Shown: positions 26,401-39,500 of the stretch, piece after piece
Layout of the letters: every line of letters starts with the position of its first letter
Numbering within the stretch: position 1 is the stretch's first letter
NCBI GenBank assembly: GCA_014549065.1
Contig: JACDOX010000001.1
Location: 8,127,736-8,191,735, forward strand
DNA: 64,000 nucleotides
Reading direction: 5' to 3'
Source of the DNA: Cardinalis cardinalis
Lineage: Eukaryota; Chordata; Aves; Passeriformes; Cardinalidae
The notes under the pieces: generated by a model
What the model was told of the DNA's origin: nothing
The model's database searches: none
Seen by the model: the letters and a program-made list of their open reading frames with translations, nothing else
Made by a program: the position numbers and the translations under genes

Positions 26401-28222
26401 AAACCAGACGTCTTATTTTAAATAAGAACATTTACTTAGGTTTTCATACCTTTATAAAAAAACCCCTAAAGGATCCTCTATTATTGAAGCCTATTTTTCT
26501 TTCTTTTTTTCTTTTTTTTCTTTTCTGGTTTATTTCTTTGATCTTAATTTTTCGTCTTCCAGAAACATATTAGTTTTCCTACATGTAGGAATTGTTCAAT
26601 TAAATTAGAAATGTTTATGAACATGTGTTTCCTACCTCAATACACTGTGGATTGGCCAATCTGTGCTTGAAAAGTGACAACAAAAATCAGGCTCTGAAAC
26701 TTACAGAAAGGAACAGCTTTAAAATGTGAATAATCAGATTACAAGTAAGTTGGCATAGGCTTTATGACNACAGGCTTGCAAGTTTATTGCCTAGCAAAAG
26801 GGACATAACTTTTGAGTTTCATTCCTTCTGTAAGAACTTTATAGTGCTTTTTGTTTCACTCAGAAATTGTTTTTGATGCTTGTGATTCAACAACTTTTTC
26901 TAAACTTGGCAAATTCCAAAGATTTCAGCCTAGGTTTACTGATGGAGTGTGTCTCAGTTCTCCCAAAATACTTGGTAAGTGCTACAGAGCTGTGCAAGCT
27001 CACTTGTCAAAAACCCAAATCAACAGACCTTGACGGGCTTCTTCAGGTGCAGCCTCCTCACCTCCATTGCACAAAGAACCAGAGCATGTCAGGAGGCAGA
27101 GAAGTGGGCAATGAAAAGAAGAGCAAATTCTCTCCTCTTACATATGTTGTTACAAATTCAAATGAGAAATCACTCAGTTTTTCTTTTCTTTCTTATTGCC
27201 TGGGTCAACATTGCTGAATAAAAAAACTCCACTATGTTGCTTCACTGACCACTTTAAAGCCCACATCAAAGGACTGATAGTCTTGTGATAGTTCCTTTTA
27301 GAGAGACCTCTCTTCATAGACAAGGAAAATATNTAAGTGAAATTATGTGTTTTAGCTCTTTTTGTAATAGCTCTGTGGTACAGCAGGCAAGATTTAATCA
27401 GCATACCCAGTGAACTGTTTTCACTAGACCAGAGGCAAATCTCTGAGTTTATTTATCTATCTTCTATGTTTATGGAAATCAGTGCATCTTTAAAGCATCT
27501 CTATATCTTCCATCCCAAAATTCTTTGCTGCTTTTGGGGTCTTTAAGTTCCTGTTTGGGTATCCAAAGTTTTTTTCAAAAATAATGGACTGGCAAGTTGC
27601 TGTGCTGNTGTGTGTGCCAACTGAACGTGCTGGGATTCGAATTGTTGTGAAGGCTTAAATATCACATCTGCAAATGCCCTTTGCAAACTTCAGCATTCAG
27701 AGATTTGCTGCTGCTGTTACAGCACTCTGGGGATGGAGTTTACTTAGAACAAAACACCCTGGAGGAAAGAGATGTGATTTTATCTAGTCTGGAGCACAGA
27801 GCTGGATTGTGCTCTGGATGCTCTCTGTGCAGGGGAGCTGGCAGCTGGGGCTGGCCAAGGGCTCACTGCTGGCATCAGGAGGCCTGGCCCCACACAAAGC
27901 ACCCCAGCCCATCTGCAGAACATTACTTTGCTCACTTCTGGGGTAAATGCATGCAAGAGCTTTTGCAAGTCAGAAAAAGGCATAAGATTTTTTGCCAGCA
28001 TAGTCTGTTGCATAGAGTTTGGTAAAATNTGTGAAGCCCAAGTACCAAAGTGTAAACAAGATCCTACTAATGGTCAATCAACATTAAATTTTAGTAATAA
28101 AGATTCCAAATTGCTTTGGTCTGCTGCCAGACTCATGCCTGAACATACTTTATTTCCTTTTTGGTTTTTTTTTTAATTAAATAGAAAGAAAATCAAGAGA
28201 AATACTGCTGAAAATGAAAAGC
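23401..28222. other. Unique AT-rich DNA, no gene seen
   Basis: No exon, RNA gene or transposon is supported. A pyrimidine-rich run of T with scattered C lies at about 26494-26527. Overlapping small open frames at 26851-27221 are in three phases and have no family resemblance. The frame 27681-28025 (+, 114 codons) sits in a slightly GC-richer patch and is open on the opposite strand too, arguing for chance. Confidence 0.5.
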
Positions 28223-28271
<49 letters not shown>

Positions 28272-28308
28272 CAATAATAATAATAATAACAATAATAATA
28301 ATAATAAT
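28223..28308. repeat. (AAT)n microsatellite
   Basis: About 86 bases of ATA/AAT trinucleotide repeats, interrupted by two short AAC-type variants in the second half (around 28267-28273 and 28289-28291). It is a simple sequence repeat and likely polymorphic in length. Confidence 0.97.
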
Positions 28309-28517
28309 GTATTAACTGGTAATAGCTGTAAGGAATTGTTTTAAAGAAAACTCCACATTTGACAAAGCTTTGTGTGAGACAGAAGCACTTTGAGGTCAGG
28401 GCAAGGGAAGATATTTATTTATTGAAAAGAATTGTTTTTATTGTTGTGGCAATAGCTGTGTGGGCAGGTTTTGTTCCACTGCTTGTTCTAAAAGGTAATT
28501 CATTAGAGGGGTCAGGA

Positions 28518-28603
28518 AAGCATGTCAGAGAATAAAATACATCCCTTTTCTTTTGCTGCAAAGCATGTCAGAGAATAAAATACATCTCTTTTTTTCTGCT
28601 GCT
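28518..28603. repeat. 43-bp tandem duplication
   Basis: Units 28518-28560 and 28561-28603 are near-identical over their first 26 bases (beginning aagcatgtcagagaataaaa) and diverge slightly in the pyrimidine-rich second half. This is a local duplication, probably helped by the T-rich tract. Confidence 0.9.
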
Positions 28604-31600
28604 GATCTTCACTTGCATTCTCTTTTTCTGGGGGTGGAGGCCCAGCACGGAGTCACATTATTTTCACTCCTGCACCAGTACAGCTGAAGCACTGTCAGCC
28701 TTCAGGCANCTGTAGAGGAGAGCTACAGTACCTTCTCTGTGGACACCCCTGATATGAAGACACCTGGACAGCTGATGACTGCAAATATGTTGTTAAGAAA
28801 TTTACAGTAAATCTTAAAAAAAAAAAAAATCCATAGTTTTCTCTCTTTTCATCATCTCTATCTCTCTTCATTAGTTTGAACATATTTGTTTGAAATTATT
28901 TTGGCCCACAATTTTCTGTCTGTTCTAAGGTTTGTTCTTTCATTCCAATGCTATATTTCGTTGCCTTTCTTTCTCTCCATATTAGATATGTTTAATTTTT
29001 CTTTCTGGCTTAATTTCTGTTTCTTGACTCCAGCTTGCCTCTTTCTTCTCTTGCAGTTTTTGTTCCATTCAGTCTTATCTCACTGAACATTTTCAATTTT
29101 CTACAAGGAAGGACTGCCATGAGGGGAAAAATCTTTACTTTGTCAAGAATCCTTTTCTTTTAGTAACATAAAATATTGTATTTCACAGAGAGATGAAAAA
29201 CTGAATTTCTTCTCTGCTGATAAGCAAGCCCACAGGCTCNGTCACCTGGCTAGGACTGGGTTTTTATTCTTTTCCCCTTTCCTCTTACGAATATGTCCAT
29301 ACAAGTTCTTGCCTTTTNTTCCAGGCATCCGGGAAGCTCTCACCTACATTGTTTTTGTCACAACAGCACTGGAACTTGATAACATTTGTTTTATCATAAC
29401 AACATGGGAAACCCTTGCTGATTTCTGACTGAAAGCTGGGTCTCTGTTGAGGAGGGAACAAAAATTAAATAATGTTTATTTCTCTTGCTCAAACCTTCCT
29501 CTCTTGTTCAAGAATGAGAGACAGCCTGTGACTCTCTGTTCCTCAAGCTAGCACAGCTCCAGGCAGCTACAAAAACATGTTCAGAGCTCAGCCATTGCAC
29601 AAAACAATGTCTCAGTGCTTCTTTTTAATCAAATCTTCTTTGCTCACTGAACAGCCTTTGTGTTATAAATCATGAGTAGACTATCCCCAGGTTTGGCTCC
29701 ACTTCTCCTGGACATCAATAGGAATCTAACAAAAACCAAACAAGGATGTCTGCTGGTTTGAGTCTGTGNTAAATGGTTGCTAACTCCAGGTGAAGCCTGA
29801 GTACTTTTGTCTACATGAGGATGTCTTGCTTCCCATCCCTGCAATATTTCACACTGCATACTCTCTTGTCTAATCTATTTTGGAGGAAAAAATTAGGAAA
29901 GGTTAGATAATCTTCAATATTTGAATGTATTTTTATTCCTAAATCTTTACTGACATATAGTTTGCATCAGAAGCTGAAGAGTAATTTAAAATCATAAAAT
30001 AACAATGAAAGTGTCTGGAAAGACCTGTAGGCTTGTTCCCTCAAACAGTGGAGGTGACAGGCTCCCACACTTNAGCAATGATAANGGTTTCGTATCATTA
30101 GCCNTGGGGGNGGANTGACCCTGGCTGGGTGCCAGGTGCCCACCAAGGCAGCTCCATGACTCCTTTCCTCAGCTGGACAGGGAGGAGAAAATAAAACGAA
30201 AGGTGTGTGAGTCAAGAGAAGACCAGGAGAGATCACTCACTGGTTACTGTCATGGACAAAACAGACTTGACTTCAGGAAATTCGCTTGATTTGCTACCAA
30301 CNAAATCAGAGTACAGTACTGGGAAATAAAAAACAAATATTAAAACCAACATTCCCCCATCCCTCCCTTCTTCCTGGACTAAACTTCAGTCCTGATATTT
30401 TTTACATCCTCCTATCAGAAGCCCAGGAGAACAGCGANTGGTGCTATTGCACTGGGGTTTTCCCCCCATCTTAAAGACATTACCCTTGAGGCTCTTCCAC
30501 TGTTTCTGATGGGCTTGTCCTTGGACAGTGGAGTGTCTGTCCTGGAGCTGGCTGGCACTGGCTCTGCTGGACACGGGGGAGCCTTCTGGCAGCTTCTCAC
30601 AGAAGCCATCCCTGTAGCCTCCCTGTCCCCACAAACCCAATANAGTCATAGAGTCTTGCAGGTCCTTTAAGTAGCAGAAATGAGCTCGTGAGAGCAGAGC
30701 TGTACAGATTGAATTATGAAGACCTCACTTAGAGGTTTTAATATAANATCTGCTTCTAAATATTGTAACATACTATAAAGTTTAGAAGAAATGTATTTTT
30801 AATGCAAAAGTCTACTAAAAGCAAGGTATAATCAATCTGTAGAGGATGCTCCAGAATTACTTTGGGTCTTACTGAGGATAACACTGTTGGCTACATCTGA
30901 GCTTCTTCTGCACCTGTATGGCACAGGTGACAGTCTTGACTCANTGTAAGCCTAATGGGAATAGAAATACTTCACACAGCAAGGAGTTAGAGCAGTTTCA
31001 GACATATGAAATGGCCTGACTAGGTTTTTGAGAAGTGGAGCGCTATGTTCTGTTCAAAAGAAAAAATGTTTCAGAGGTGAACAGAACAATGCTGAAGTGA
31101 CTTGCTCTGAATGGTATTTTTTCTTTTCCTTAAAGAGCAATATATGGGAGATTTTCAAGAGAGGAAGGCTTGGAAAAAAAACCNAACAACTCACCTTTGT
31201 TAAGGTGGAGAGATTCAGTCAATATCACACATGATTCCTGNACGACCTCATTTCAGAAAAACACTGCTTCTTGTATTTTGAGTGAATATGGGCAGGATGT
31301 AGTNTTATTTGTACTAAAGAAGTTTAAGGCCTATTTTTCAAGGCTTTTTGACATCTAAATTCAGTTTGGCCCTTTCAAAATTCTCAGTGCATTTAAGAGT
31401 GCATGTAATGCTCTAAGGCACAGTTGTGTATACTGCCTCCATGAAGTATTTACAAGCCTTCTGCAGCCAAAAGTCTTCATCAAATCTCATTTCCTTCTCA
31501 GTATTTCATGCTATAACGAGATAAAGGCATTGAAACTGTTTAAGGGCTGGAACTTCTTCCTCTATAACAATGTCACCTAAAATGAAGTCTGAAAGAAATA

Positions 31601-34122
31601 GGAAGTAAGCCTGAGGGATTGATGAGAAATCCGTGGCTTAGAGCAGGGAGAGCCACTCAAAAATAATGCATGCAGCTAGTGCTGGATTGGTATTCACTAT
31701 GGCCATATTGTAGACAAGAAAAACGTCCNTGTCTTGCCAACACTGGTATCTAGGGCATCTCTATTTTTCTCCCCTCGTTTGCAGATCAGCCACAAGACCT
31801 TTGAAACATAAAACACCTTGGACAAGAACTTTGAAAAGATGATAACTTCCACAGATCCTTACTTGGCATACCATAGCCAGGCTGTGTTTCAGAGGGAACT
31901 ACTCACTCANTGCTATCTACAATTACAGTTCCATTACATATTTTAGCCTGGGAATTCTAGATTAATTTGTCTCAAAGTACGAGTCCAGTTTAAAAGAATA
32001 TTGTAAAAGCAGTGACAGATGCCACAAAAAAATNAGCCCCCAACCAAACCCCACAAGAAACCCTCCTCAGAGATAAAGGCGCCAGCTGGGCTGAAATTTC
32101 AAAATTGTGTTGACATGGAGTGATTTGATGTTGCACAAATGTGTGTATACATGTAAGAAAATNTTTTGAAAGCTTTTGAATGAGTTTAATGATATTTTCT
32201 GTTTTTTTTCTGCAGTTTTTCAACATGTGGGGCAATTGCAGGGTATTTAATGTGCACTTGCACTGTTTTATATATTTCTTTCAGTCCATTAATGTGATAC
32301 ATTTGCATCTTACAGGATTGCTACAGTTTTTTGCAAACCTTAGGTTGTTACTCATGAACCATTTTTCCNTCTTCTCTTCCCAGTATTTTAATGACTTCAT
32401 TGACTCATGTGAGGTCTTTCATCAGCTGTCTACACCATGTATGTCTCGGACCTCCTTATCCCTGCCTTTCCCCACCTGCATACCCAATCTGTCAGTGTCA
32501 AAGGTTTCAATCTAAAACAATAAACCAGAAGTGATTCCTAAGCCCACAAAGAAGTGGCAGTCCAGGAAATATGTCTCTATGGACCTCGTCCTCAGGAAGG
32601 CTCAGGAGCTCAGTGCCCTCTTCCCACTGTGCTCCTTTCTCCCCCATTTCTTCTGAACAACTGGCATATCTCTACGTCTCCTCCCCTGCACATGTCCCCA
32701 GATATTACCTTCTGTTTCATCACTGAGCTGGTACATTCAGGCTTGTGCCTGTCTTCCAGGAGCCACCAAAGATTACAGCCAAACACATTGAGTTTCCAGC
32801 TTTCTGCATGGAAGTGGGTACTTTCTAAGGACACCTTTTCACCTTTTCACAGATGATTTTTTGTCTCTCTCACCTGGCTCCTGGAATGATCTCTCCATAA
32901 GGAAGATAAAAGTTCATTTTGCTCCTTTATATCCTACTTTGTTTTGTTCTGTCACCCAGCTGTACTGCAAATGTTCTTGCAGCTTCATATACTTAAGAGC
33001 CAGCCAGATGAGGAGAGGCATATGTAGCAGCAAACACAGCACAGGCACGTGTGCTGATAAGATTAATTCCTTGTCATCTGCTATAATGTTAAATCTAACT
33101 TGAACTGCAGCCCTTGGGACCTGCAATTACGTTTGTCCATCTGTCAATAAGCTGCCATTTTGAGCTGCACCGTAGTTAATTGCAGTTAATACACAAAGCT
33201 TTTCCCATGTTGTTCTTCCACCCCCTCACATCACCCCTGGTTTTTTTTCTAAAGTATAACTACAGCCAAATAAATAAAAGCAACACAGAGTTAGCAAGTT
33301 ATTTATTTANGAAAAAGTTGAAGGATCAGGACAGGTACTGTCTGCTCAGGTCTAGATAAAAAACCCCATCAACCCTCCTTAACTACAGATAAATGAAGGA
33401 ATAGACATAAATGAAAACAAAGTACAGGGAACAAATAAAATAGAATGTGTGAGAGACAATACTTACTTAAAACATGGTCTTTGTTTCTAATGCTTTGCTC
33501 CTTGTGCTGAAAATATTCACTCTGAACATTCAGGTTTGAATCTCTTGTTCCTCATTTGCTTCTGGGATAATGCCTAACCCAGCTAATGAGTAATGGGCAG
33601 TCCCAGGATCCATTTTAGTTCTACCCACAAGGATGGTGTGAGCCTCATTTCAATCTGCTTTTCTTATGTACTCTAATGAGCCTTGTAAAAGTTCTCAATC
33701 TTCTATAGAAGATGGAACAAAATTTGAGTTTTTGTTTTTGATTACACATGCTGCCTTCAAATTCCCTAAGGTTTTATAAAAAAAAGTCAGGTAGATATTA
33801 ACACCTTGAAACAAGTTGGAAACATTGAGATTTCTAGTGGTAGCACATGACATACATTGCATATTAAAAATAAAATTAAAGGGAAGTTTCAGGTTTTATT
33901 AAAATAAACTTTTTTCTTTTTTGTTTTTCTAATTTCTATTAGGAGGGCTCTGATTTTATGACAAAATCTATACCTTTCCTTNTAGCAAAAAATGCAGTCT
34001 GTTTTGTATGATCTAAGTGACCTTTTGCTTTGAATCAGTATGTTTAAATCAGTGTTATGATCTTTCTAAATAGTAAACAAGATTATGCATCACTTTCCAA
34101 CCCTCATACATGCATTTTTCTT

Positions 34123-34124
<2 letters not shown>
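28604..34124. other. Unique AT-rich DNA, no gene seen
   Basis: No gene is supported. A cluster of five Ns at 30073-30114 marks poor consensus. A pyrimidine tract and AG at 29325 precede about 35 open codons, but no partner exon can be pointed to. The 111-codon frame at 32180-32515 (+) shows no domain. Confidence 0.5.

Positions 34125-34170
<46 letters not shown>
34125..34170. repeat. 46-base poly(T) tract
   Basis: An uninterrupted run of 46 T, preceded by ctttc-type pyrimidine sequence. On the minus strand it would be a poly(A) tract, but no AATAAA precedes it there. It is most likely a slippage-expanded homopolymer. Its true length is uncertain, because such runs are often mis-sequenced. 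Confidence 0.95.
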
Positions 34171-34172
<2 letters not shown>

Positions 34173-34324
34173 TATATGATCTTTTTGTTACTGATGGAGG
34201 GGAGCAAAGAACCAAAGCTAAGCTCTTAGTGCTATTCAGTGACAGGACAAGAGGAAAAGGGCACCACTTGAAATATCAGTAATCCCAATCAAATATGAGC
34301 AAAGACTTTTACTTTAAGGATGCT

Positions 34325-34492
34325 CAAGCTCTGGAAGAGGTTGTCAGAGAGGCTGTGACCATCCCTGGAAACCTGGAATCCTGTCTGCACATGGTCCCAG
34401 GCAATTTGCTTCACAGAAGGGTGTTGTACTTGGTGGTCTCCAGAGGCGCCCTCCAGCCCTAGCCATTCTGTGGTGCTCAATNACCTTGGTCA
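34325..34492 (+). mobile_element. CR1 LINE 3' fragment, diverged
   Basis: The plus strand matches the CR1 terminal region. Recognisable blocks are the stretch equivalent to 'lone tryptophan-asparagine-arginine' coding sequence (degenerate) near 34335-34355, ggtctccagaggcgccctcc-like sequence near 34435-34455, and a terminal ccattctgtgg at 34462-34472. The strict terminal octamer array is missing or decayed. It is a short, 5'-truncated and inactive copy. Confidence 0.8.
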
Positions 34493-36370
34493 CTGCAAAG
34501 TGCCCTTGGTAATGGGACTTCTGTTCACTGTTCGAAATTGCCTTTTTGTCCTTTGTTGACTCATAAAATGATTGAATGGGTTGTGCTCCAGTGTCTTCCC
34601 AGTGACTGAGGGGAGGCTGAGCAGCCAAAAGTTCCTCAGACTCTTTTCCCATGTTTTTCAAAGCTGCATATTTAGTTGGCCTTCTGCCAGCCCTCATTGA
34701 CCTATCTGTCACTTAAAAAATGAAATTACAAATTCCAGCACTTTAATTACAATGGTCATTTTTGTTCAACCCTGTAGTAAAATTCTATGCAGTCTCATTG
34801 TTCTGAATACAACCAGTTTATCTAAAATGCCTGTGAATTTTTGATCCCACAGTCTTTATTAACTAAACAGTTACTTGTAGAGGTCCTGGAGCAGGCTTTT
34901 CTTGTGAAGCATGTCGTAAAAATACATTCCTGTATGTTCCTTCTTCTGGTTTACTTATAGAGGAGTTCCTCAGAAAAACAAGTATTTTGCCAAAGCTAAT
35001 GAATGAATGAATTAATTAATTCTAATTCAATTAATTAAACAAATAATAGAAATTCTNGTTAGTGTAATGATGAGTAAATAGCCTGGGTAGCTCTCTGGGC
35101 TTTTCTTCAGGCAGACACTCAAAGAAATGTATTGAAATCAACATTTCTGTCAGTAACCTGAAGTACGGAATTGTACATCTCTCTGCACTGAGAGCAGTAA
35201 AGTGGCCCTAATTTTGTATTATTTTCAATTGTCTTAATTTCTCTTAGTTTATTCTNGAAATTATATAAGTTAGCTAGAACAAAGNAACTTGAATTCAGAA
35301 TAAGAATATTCCTAGAGGGATTTAATGCTGTTTAATGACTGTATAATACCCTCCCTGTGTATTTTCATGCANTTAAGCCCCAAGCACTAACCAAAATGTG
35401 CACAGCTTATTAATTCNGAAGAAAATAAGTCAGAAGTATTTTCAGGCTAAAGAAGTTCTTTTGAGATCAGTAGGATAATAATGCTGAGACTTTACATAAA
35501 TGGGTTAAACAATTCACTGTAAAAAGTCAGCTACACATTTTAAGAGTTCTATGCACAGGAATGTCTTAATGAACCATATTATGTAGCTAAATTAACTATG
35601 AAATACCATATGGAAGATCCTTTTAACAGCTATGAAAAATCCCAAGTGTTCTAATGACTAAAAATCTAAGGCCTTTTTGAAATATCCAGAGGAGTATTTG
35701 CACCTGATGAATTTTATAAACATATTGTGTAAAATTTTATGATTTTACACACAAGCTTAATTCTCAAAGACAATTTTTACATACAAATTCTCCTGCACTA
35801 ACTTTCTTTCCCGAAGAAAGGAGGTATTTGTTGCAGATTCNTTCAATGTTTTCCTTTCTGTACGTTAATAACCAATCTTCATGACGAGTGTGCTTGCCCT
35901 GCTATTCATCCTTCCTTGTTTTACTAGTGGGAACTGTATNTCAGTGGCATTAGCCACTGGAAACACCTCTGCCAAGGGTCAGCTGAGGGAAAATGCTTGC
36001 TGGGTACGAAGAGAATAAGGGGTGAAGGCTAAGGAAAACCTGACTTAGAGAGGTGACAGTGACAGTGATAGCTAAATTTACAGCACTGGATTTTCCTTTC
36101 CTTCTTCTGCATAGAATGTTTTGTGCCTCCTCTGTAAAGAGTTGAAACTCCTGTTTTGCATGGAAGCAAAAATGTGGTCAAGTCTGCTTAGATGAAAAGA
36201 AAATGGAGAGAAAGAGTAGCTTGAAAGAATGTCTGAAAGAGTAAGTACTAAATTTGGTTTGAAATAATTTTACAGGAGAAATTGATGATAAGCAGATAAG
36301 CAGGGAAAAGACCAGTACCTATTGTTATGAAAAGGAAAGGTTGGCTAAAAAATCAGAAGAGAACTGGCCT
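34493..36370. other. Unique AT-rich DNA, no gene seen
   Basis: No gene is supported. A short attaattaatt-rich patch occurs near 35009-35040. The opposite-strand open frame crossing the CR1 fragment (34344-34712, 122 codons) is partly antisense CR1 and not a gene. Confidence 0.5.
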
Positions 36371-36565
36371 TTTCAAGCCCTCCTTTTGCCATTTCTATAT
36401 TAATGTGGGACCTCCAGAGTACTAATATTTGTGTGTTTCAAGCTCTACTTTTGCCATTTCTACATTAATGTGGGACCTCCAGAGTACTAATATTTGTGTG
36501 TTTCAAGCTCTACTTTTGCCATTTCTATATTAATGTGGGACCTCCAGAGTACTAATATTTGTGTG
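36371..36565. repeat. Minisatellite: three tandem copies of a 65-bp unit
   Basis: Exact 65-base periodicity with units at 36371-36435, 36436-36500 and 36501-36565. Units 1 and 3 differ at two positions and units 2 and 3 at one, so the expansion is recent or homogenised. Each unit carries ttaatgtgggacctccagag. It ends abruptly at tttacttcc. There are no spacers, so it is not a CRISPR-type array. Confidence 0.97.
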
Positions 36566-39500
36566 TTTACTTCCACAAATCACTGTACACCAGATCTGAA
36601 GGAAATATGAGGATATATACCCTATTTGTAAATGAATGGCATGCAAATTTAGCTTGATCTGAATCTTGTTTAGTATATTCTACATCAGCTTTTTCTTAAA
36701 GAACACACTTCTAGCTGTTTTACTCTGTTGGAGCTTTTATTATTTGATGAAGTGGTTTCAATTGGAAAAGGGAAATCACAGTGCTTATGAAACAGGAACA
36801 TACACAAGCCTTAAGANAGTTCTGTTAGACCTTAATCAATAGTTTAATGAGAAATATAATTAGTTAATTAGGCCAATTTTTCCAGTCTCTGTACACAGAG
36901 TTATACTCAAGTTGAGTCAGTAATTTGCTTGCATATTCTCCCTTCCACGTATACTGAATTGAAGAAACTTATGTTCAGTACAAATACTTGATATCCAGCT
37001 TCTCTACATAGGTCGACTTTTTATATTTTAGACCAATTTGCACTACCAGCAGAATGATCACATGAAAAAAATGGTTTACCTGATACAAAGTGCAGTATGA
37101 ACATAGATTTACGGGAGAACTAAGCCCCACAAGCTATAAAACTAAACAGAAGGATGGGAAAAGATGCAAAGAGATGGAAAAATGACCAAAATACTACAAA
37201 TTATAAGATTAGAATTGAATAGCTGCTCTTTTACACATATTCCTTAGCACTTTCGCTGCTGTGACCAACAACCCTGGCAGCTGGAAGTATTGCTGAAACC
37301 GAATTTTGCATGAGAGTAGTTACAGAAGACTTTCATTAACTTTGGAGTCAGTGAGACTCAGCTGCTTAAATTGTCACTGTGAGCAAGTTCAAGAGGAAAT
37401 GATCACTGAGCTCGTGTAGCTGCCTGGGGATTTTTTCCACAGCCCAGATCCTTGTGAATATTTCTGTTGGCAAAGTTAGATCAGCTCCTCAGTCCTCACC
37501 CCAAATGCCAGTTTGGCAGACCACAGTGTTTAATTCCTTGGAGAATTAAAATTGCTTTACCTCAAATCAGGAAAATATCTGAGCAGTGATGGTTCCTGAT
37601 TTTTATTTATTGTTTTAAATTGGGATGAATATATTCTAGAGCCTCAGTCATGCCAAATTTAAACATTTAGTACATCCTGTGGAGAGAATTTTTTTCAAAT
37701 ACAGAATGAAGCCCACAGAAACAAAGAATCCTTTACTTAGTATTTGGTAGTACTGCCTACGCATACTAATGTGTGTGTGACAGACAGTCAGACCTTACAA
37801 GCTCATGTATATGCCATTAAATGGATGAGAGAACAGAGAAGTAATAATTAAGCAGGAGGGTGATGAAGATGTCCCTGTAGTTAGCAGTATAAGAAGCAGT
37901 ATAACTGTCTTTTTTTCAAAGGATCCCCACTATTTGAGAATGGTACTGGAAAATGCAAGTTTTAAAAAGCAAAATCCCATCCTTTTATGTCTTAACATTT
38001 TAGTTTGTGTGCTCCAATCCCACTGGCTTAACCAGTCGTCTTCACCACTGACATCAATTGTGCAACTTTCTGAAAGGCTTAAATGTGGGAATATGTGAGA
38101 GTTCAAGGCATATGTGATGGAATCTACCACAAGGCAGAAAAGAAAATCATGTTCTAGTGCTCTTAGTGCAGGACACTTTTCTTGTTGCCACTTTTCTGTT
38201 ACAATGGTTTTGCTTCCATCATAAATAAGAGCTCNGCTCCTGCTCTTACTGCATTCCTCCAGGGAAGAACTAAATACAGTACGGTTTTCTTCAGTTAATT
38301 CTCCCTTTATCTCTTCATGGACTTGGTGCACACTTCAGCAGCCTCCCTGCTTGTTGGGTGCTCTTATGGTGAGCCTGGAGTGTCTCTAACACATTCTGAA
38401 AGTCTGATGGCTGAAGNTATATCTGTGGTCTCTTCTCACTTGGGAAATTAGTAATTAGTTTTCACTGATTACTGCAGCTGTCATTCAGAGCAGCCCTGGA
38501 TTTAAACATTAGTTTCCACCTGGGTGTAGATCTTTAAGNATTTCCTGAAATGGAACCTCTCACCATTGAAACAAATGGCCAGGGTGTAGAACACTATGTT
38601 TTAAAATTAAGTGACTTAACAACTAGGTTTTGCTTATGATTTGAAAATACCACAAAGGCTGTGACTCAGAAACTGAAATAAATTTTGGGTATTTGCCACT
38701 TAAATAATGTAAAAATAAAATTGTGCTTTGCTATTCCAAGTTCATTAGCAGAACGTGACTACTAAGAGAAAGGATGGATGAATTTTTGAGCAGTCACTGT
38801 CACATGNCTTTGCTTTACTGAGCCACTTGGAAGCTGCCTTGACACATTTCAAAAGCCTGAATGTTCCCTCTTTATGTAGTACTTGACACAGTGATGTTGT
38901 AAGCATTAAGTCCTTGGTAGAGGCCTTGTGTTGTGGTAGGTGTTGTGGAGTTTTCTTATAGTAACTGCACAGTTCACTTTATCAGTTTTTAAAATCAGGA
39001 TTTAAACCAGTGAAGGACTAAGTACGAATGTATACTGTTTAATCTCATGCTGATTGAAGACTTCAGGCTCCATAAACTTACTCATACATAAAAAATGTCA
39101 GAGGAAGACTGTAAAGGATTCACAATCTCACAAATTTCTGACAGTAGAAGGGTATCCAACTTATTATCTAAATAGTTTATTTTATTCCAAATTCAAATTC
39201 TCCTTATTAAGGTTAAAAACTGAGCTGAGATCAATTTGCTTCAAGTATCTGTCCTAGAAATGCCTGTGTGCTCAAATATAAATTATGGAGCTATGATCTT
39301 TCTACTTTCAGATTCATTGGAGGACTGGTAGCTTTTTTTTTCTAATTTTCATGGAAAAAAATTCTATTTTGAATTACAACACAAAGATGTCATTGCAATA
39401 TTCAGGTAAATATGCAAAAGAGGTTTTAAATCTGTTCTTCGAAACCCTGATCTCAGTATTAAGTATGTCACACGTAAGATTCAGTGTTATTTAACAATTG

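Noticed and set aside
29326..29430. Possible splice acceptor (pyrimidine tract plus CAG at 29323-29325) followed by about 35 open codons
   Set aside because: There is no partner exon, no recognisable protein and no donor. Such sites are common by chance.
30640..30720. Possible CR1 tail on the minus strand (tcatagagtcttgcaggtcc)
   Set aside because: Only a short stretch resembles the CR1 terminal sequence and no body follows, so it is too weak to list.
36371..36565. Regular repeats considered as a CRISPR-like array
   Set aside because: Units are contiguous without unique spacers, and the window is vertebrate DNA. It is a minisatellite.
37930..38331. 133-codon minus-strand open frame
   Set aside because: About one frame this long is expected by chance in six frames of a 64-kb AT-rich sequence. 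It has no known motif and no supporting splice or promoter signals.
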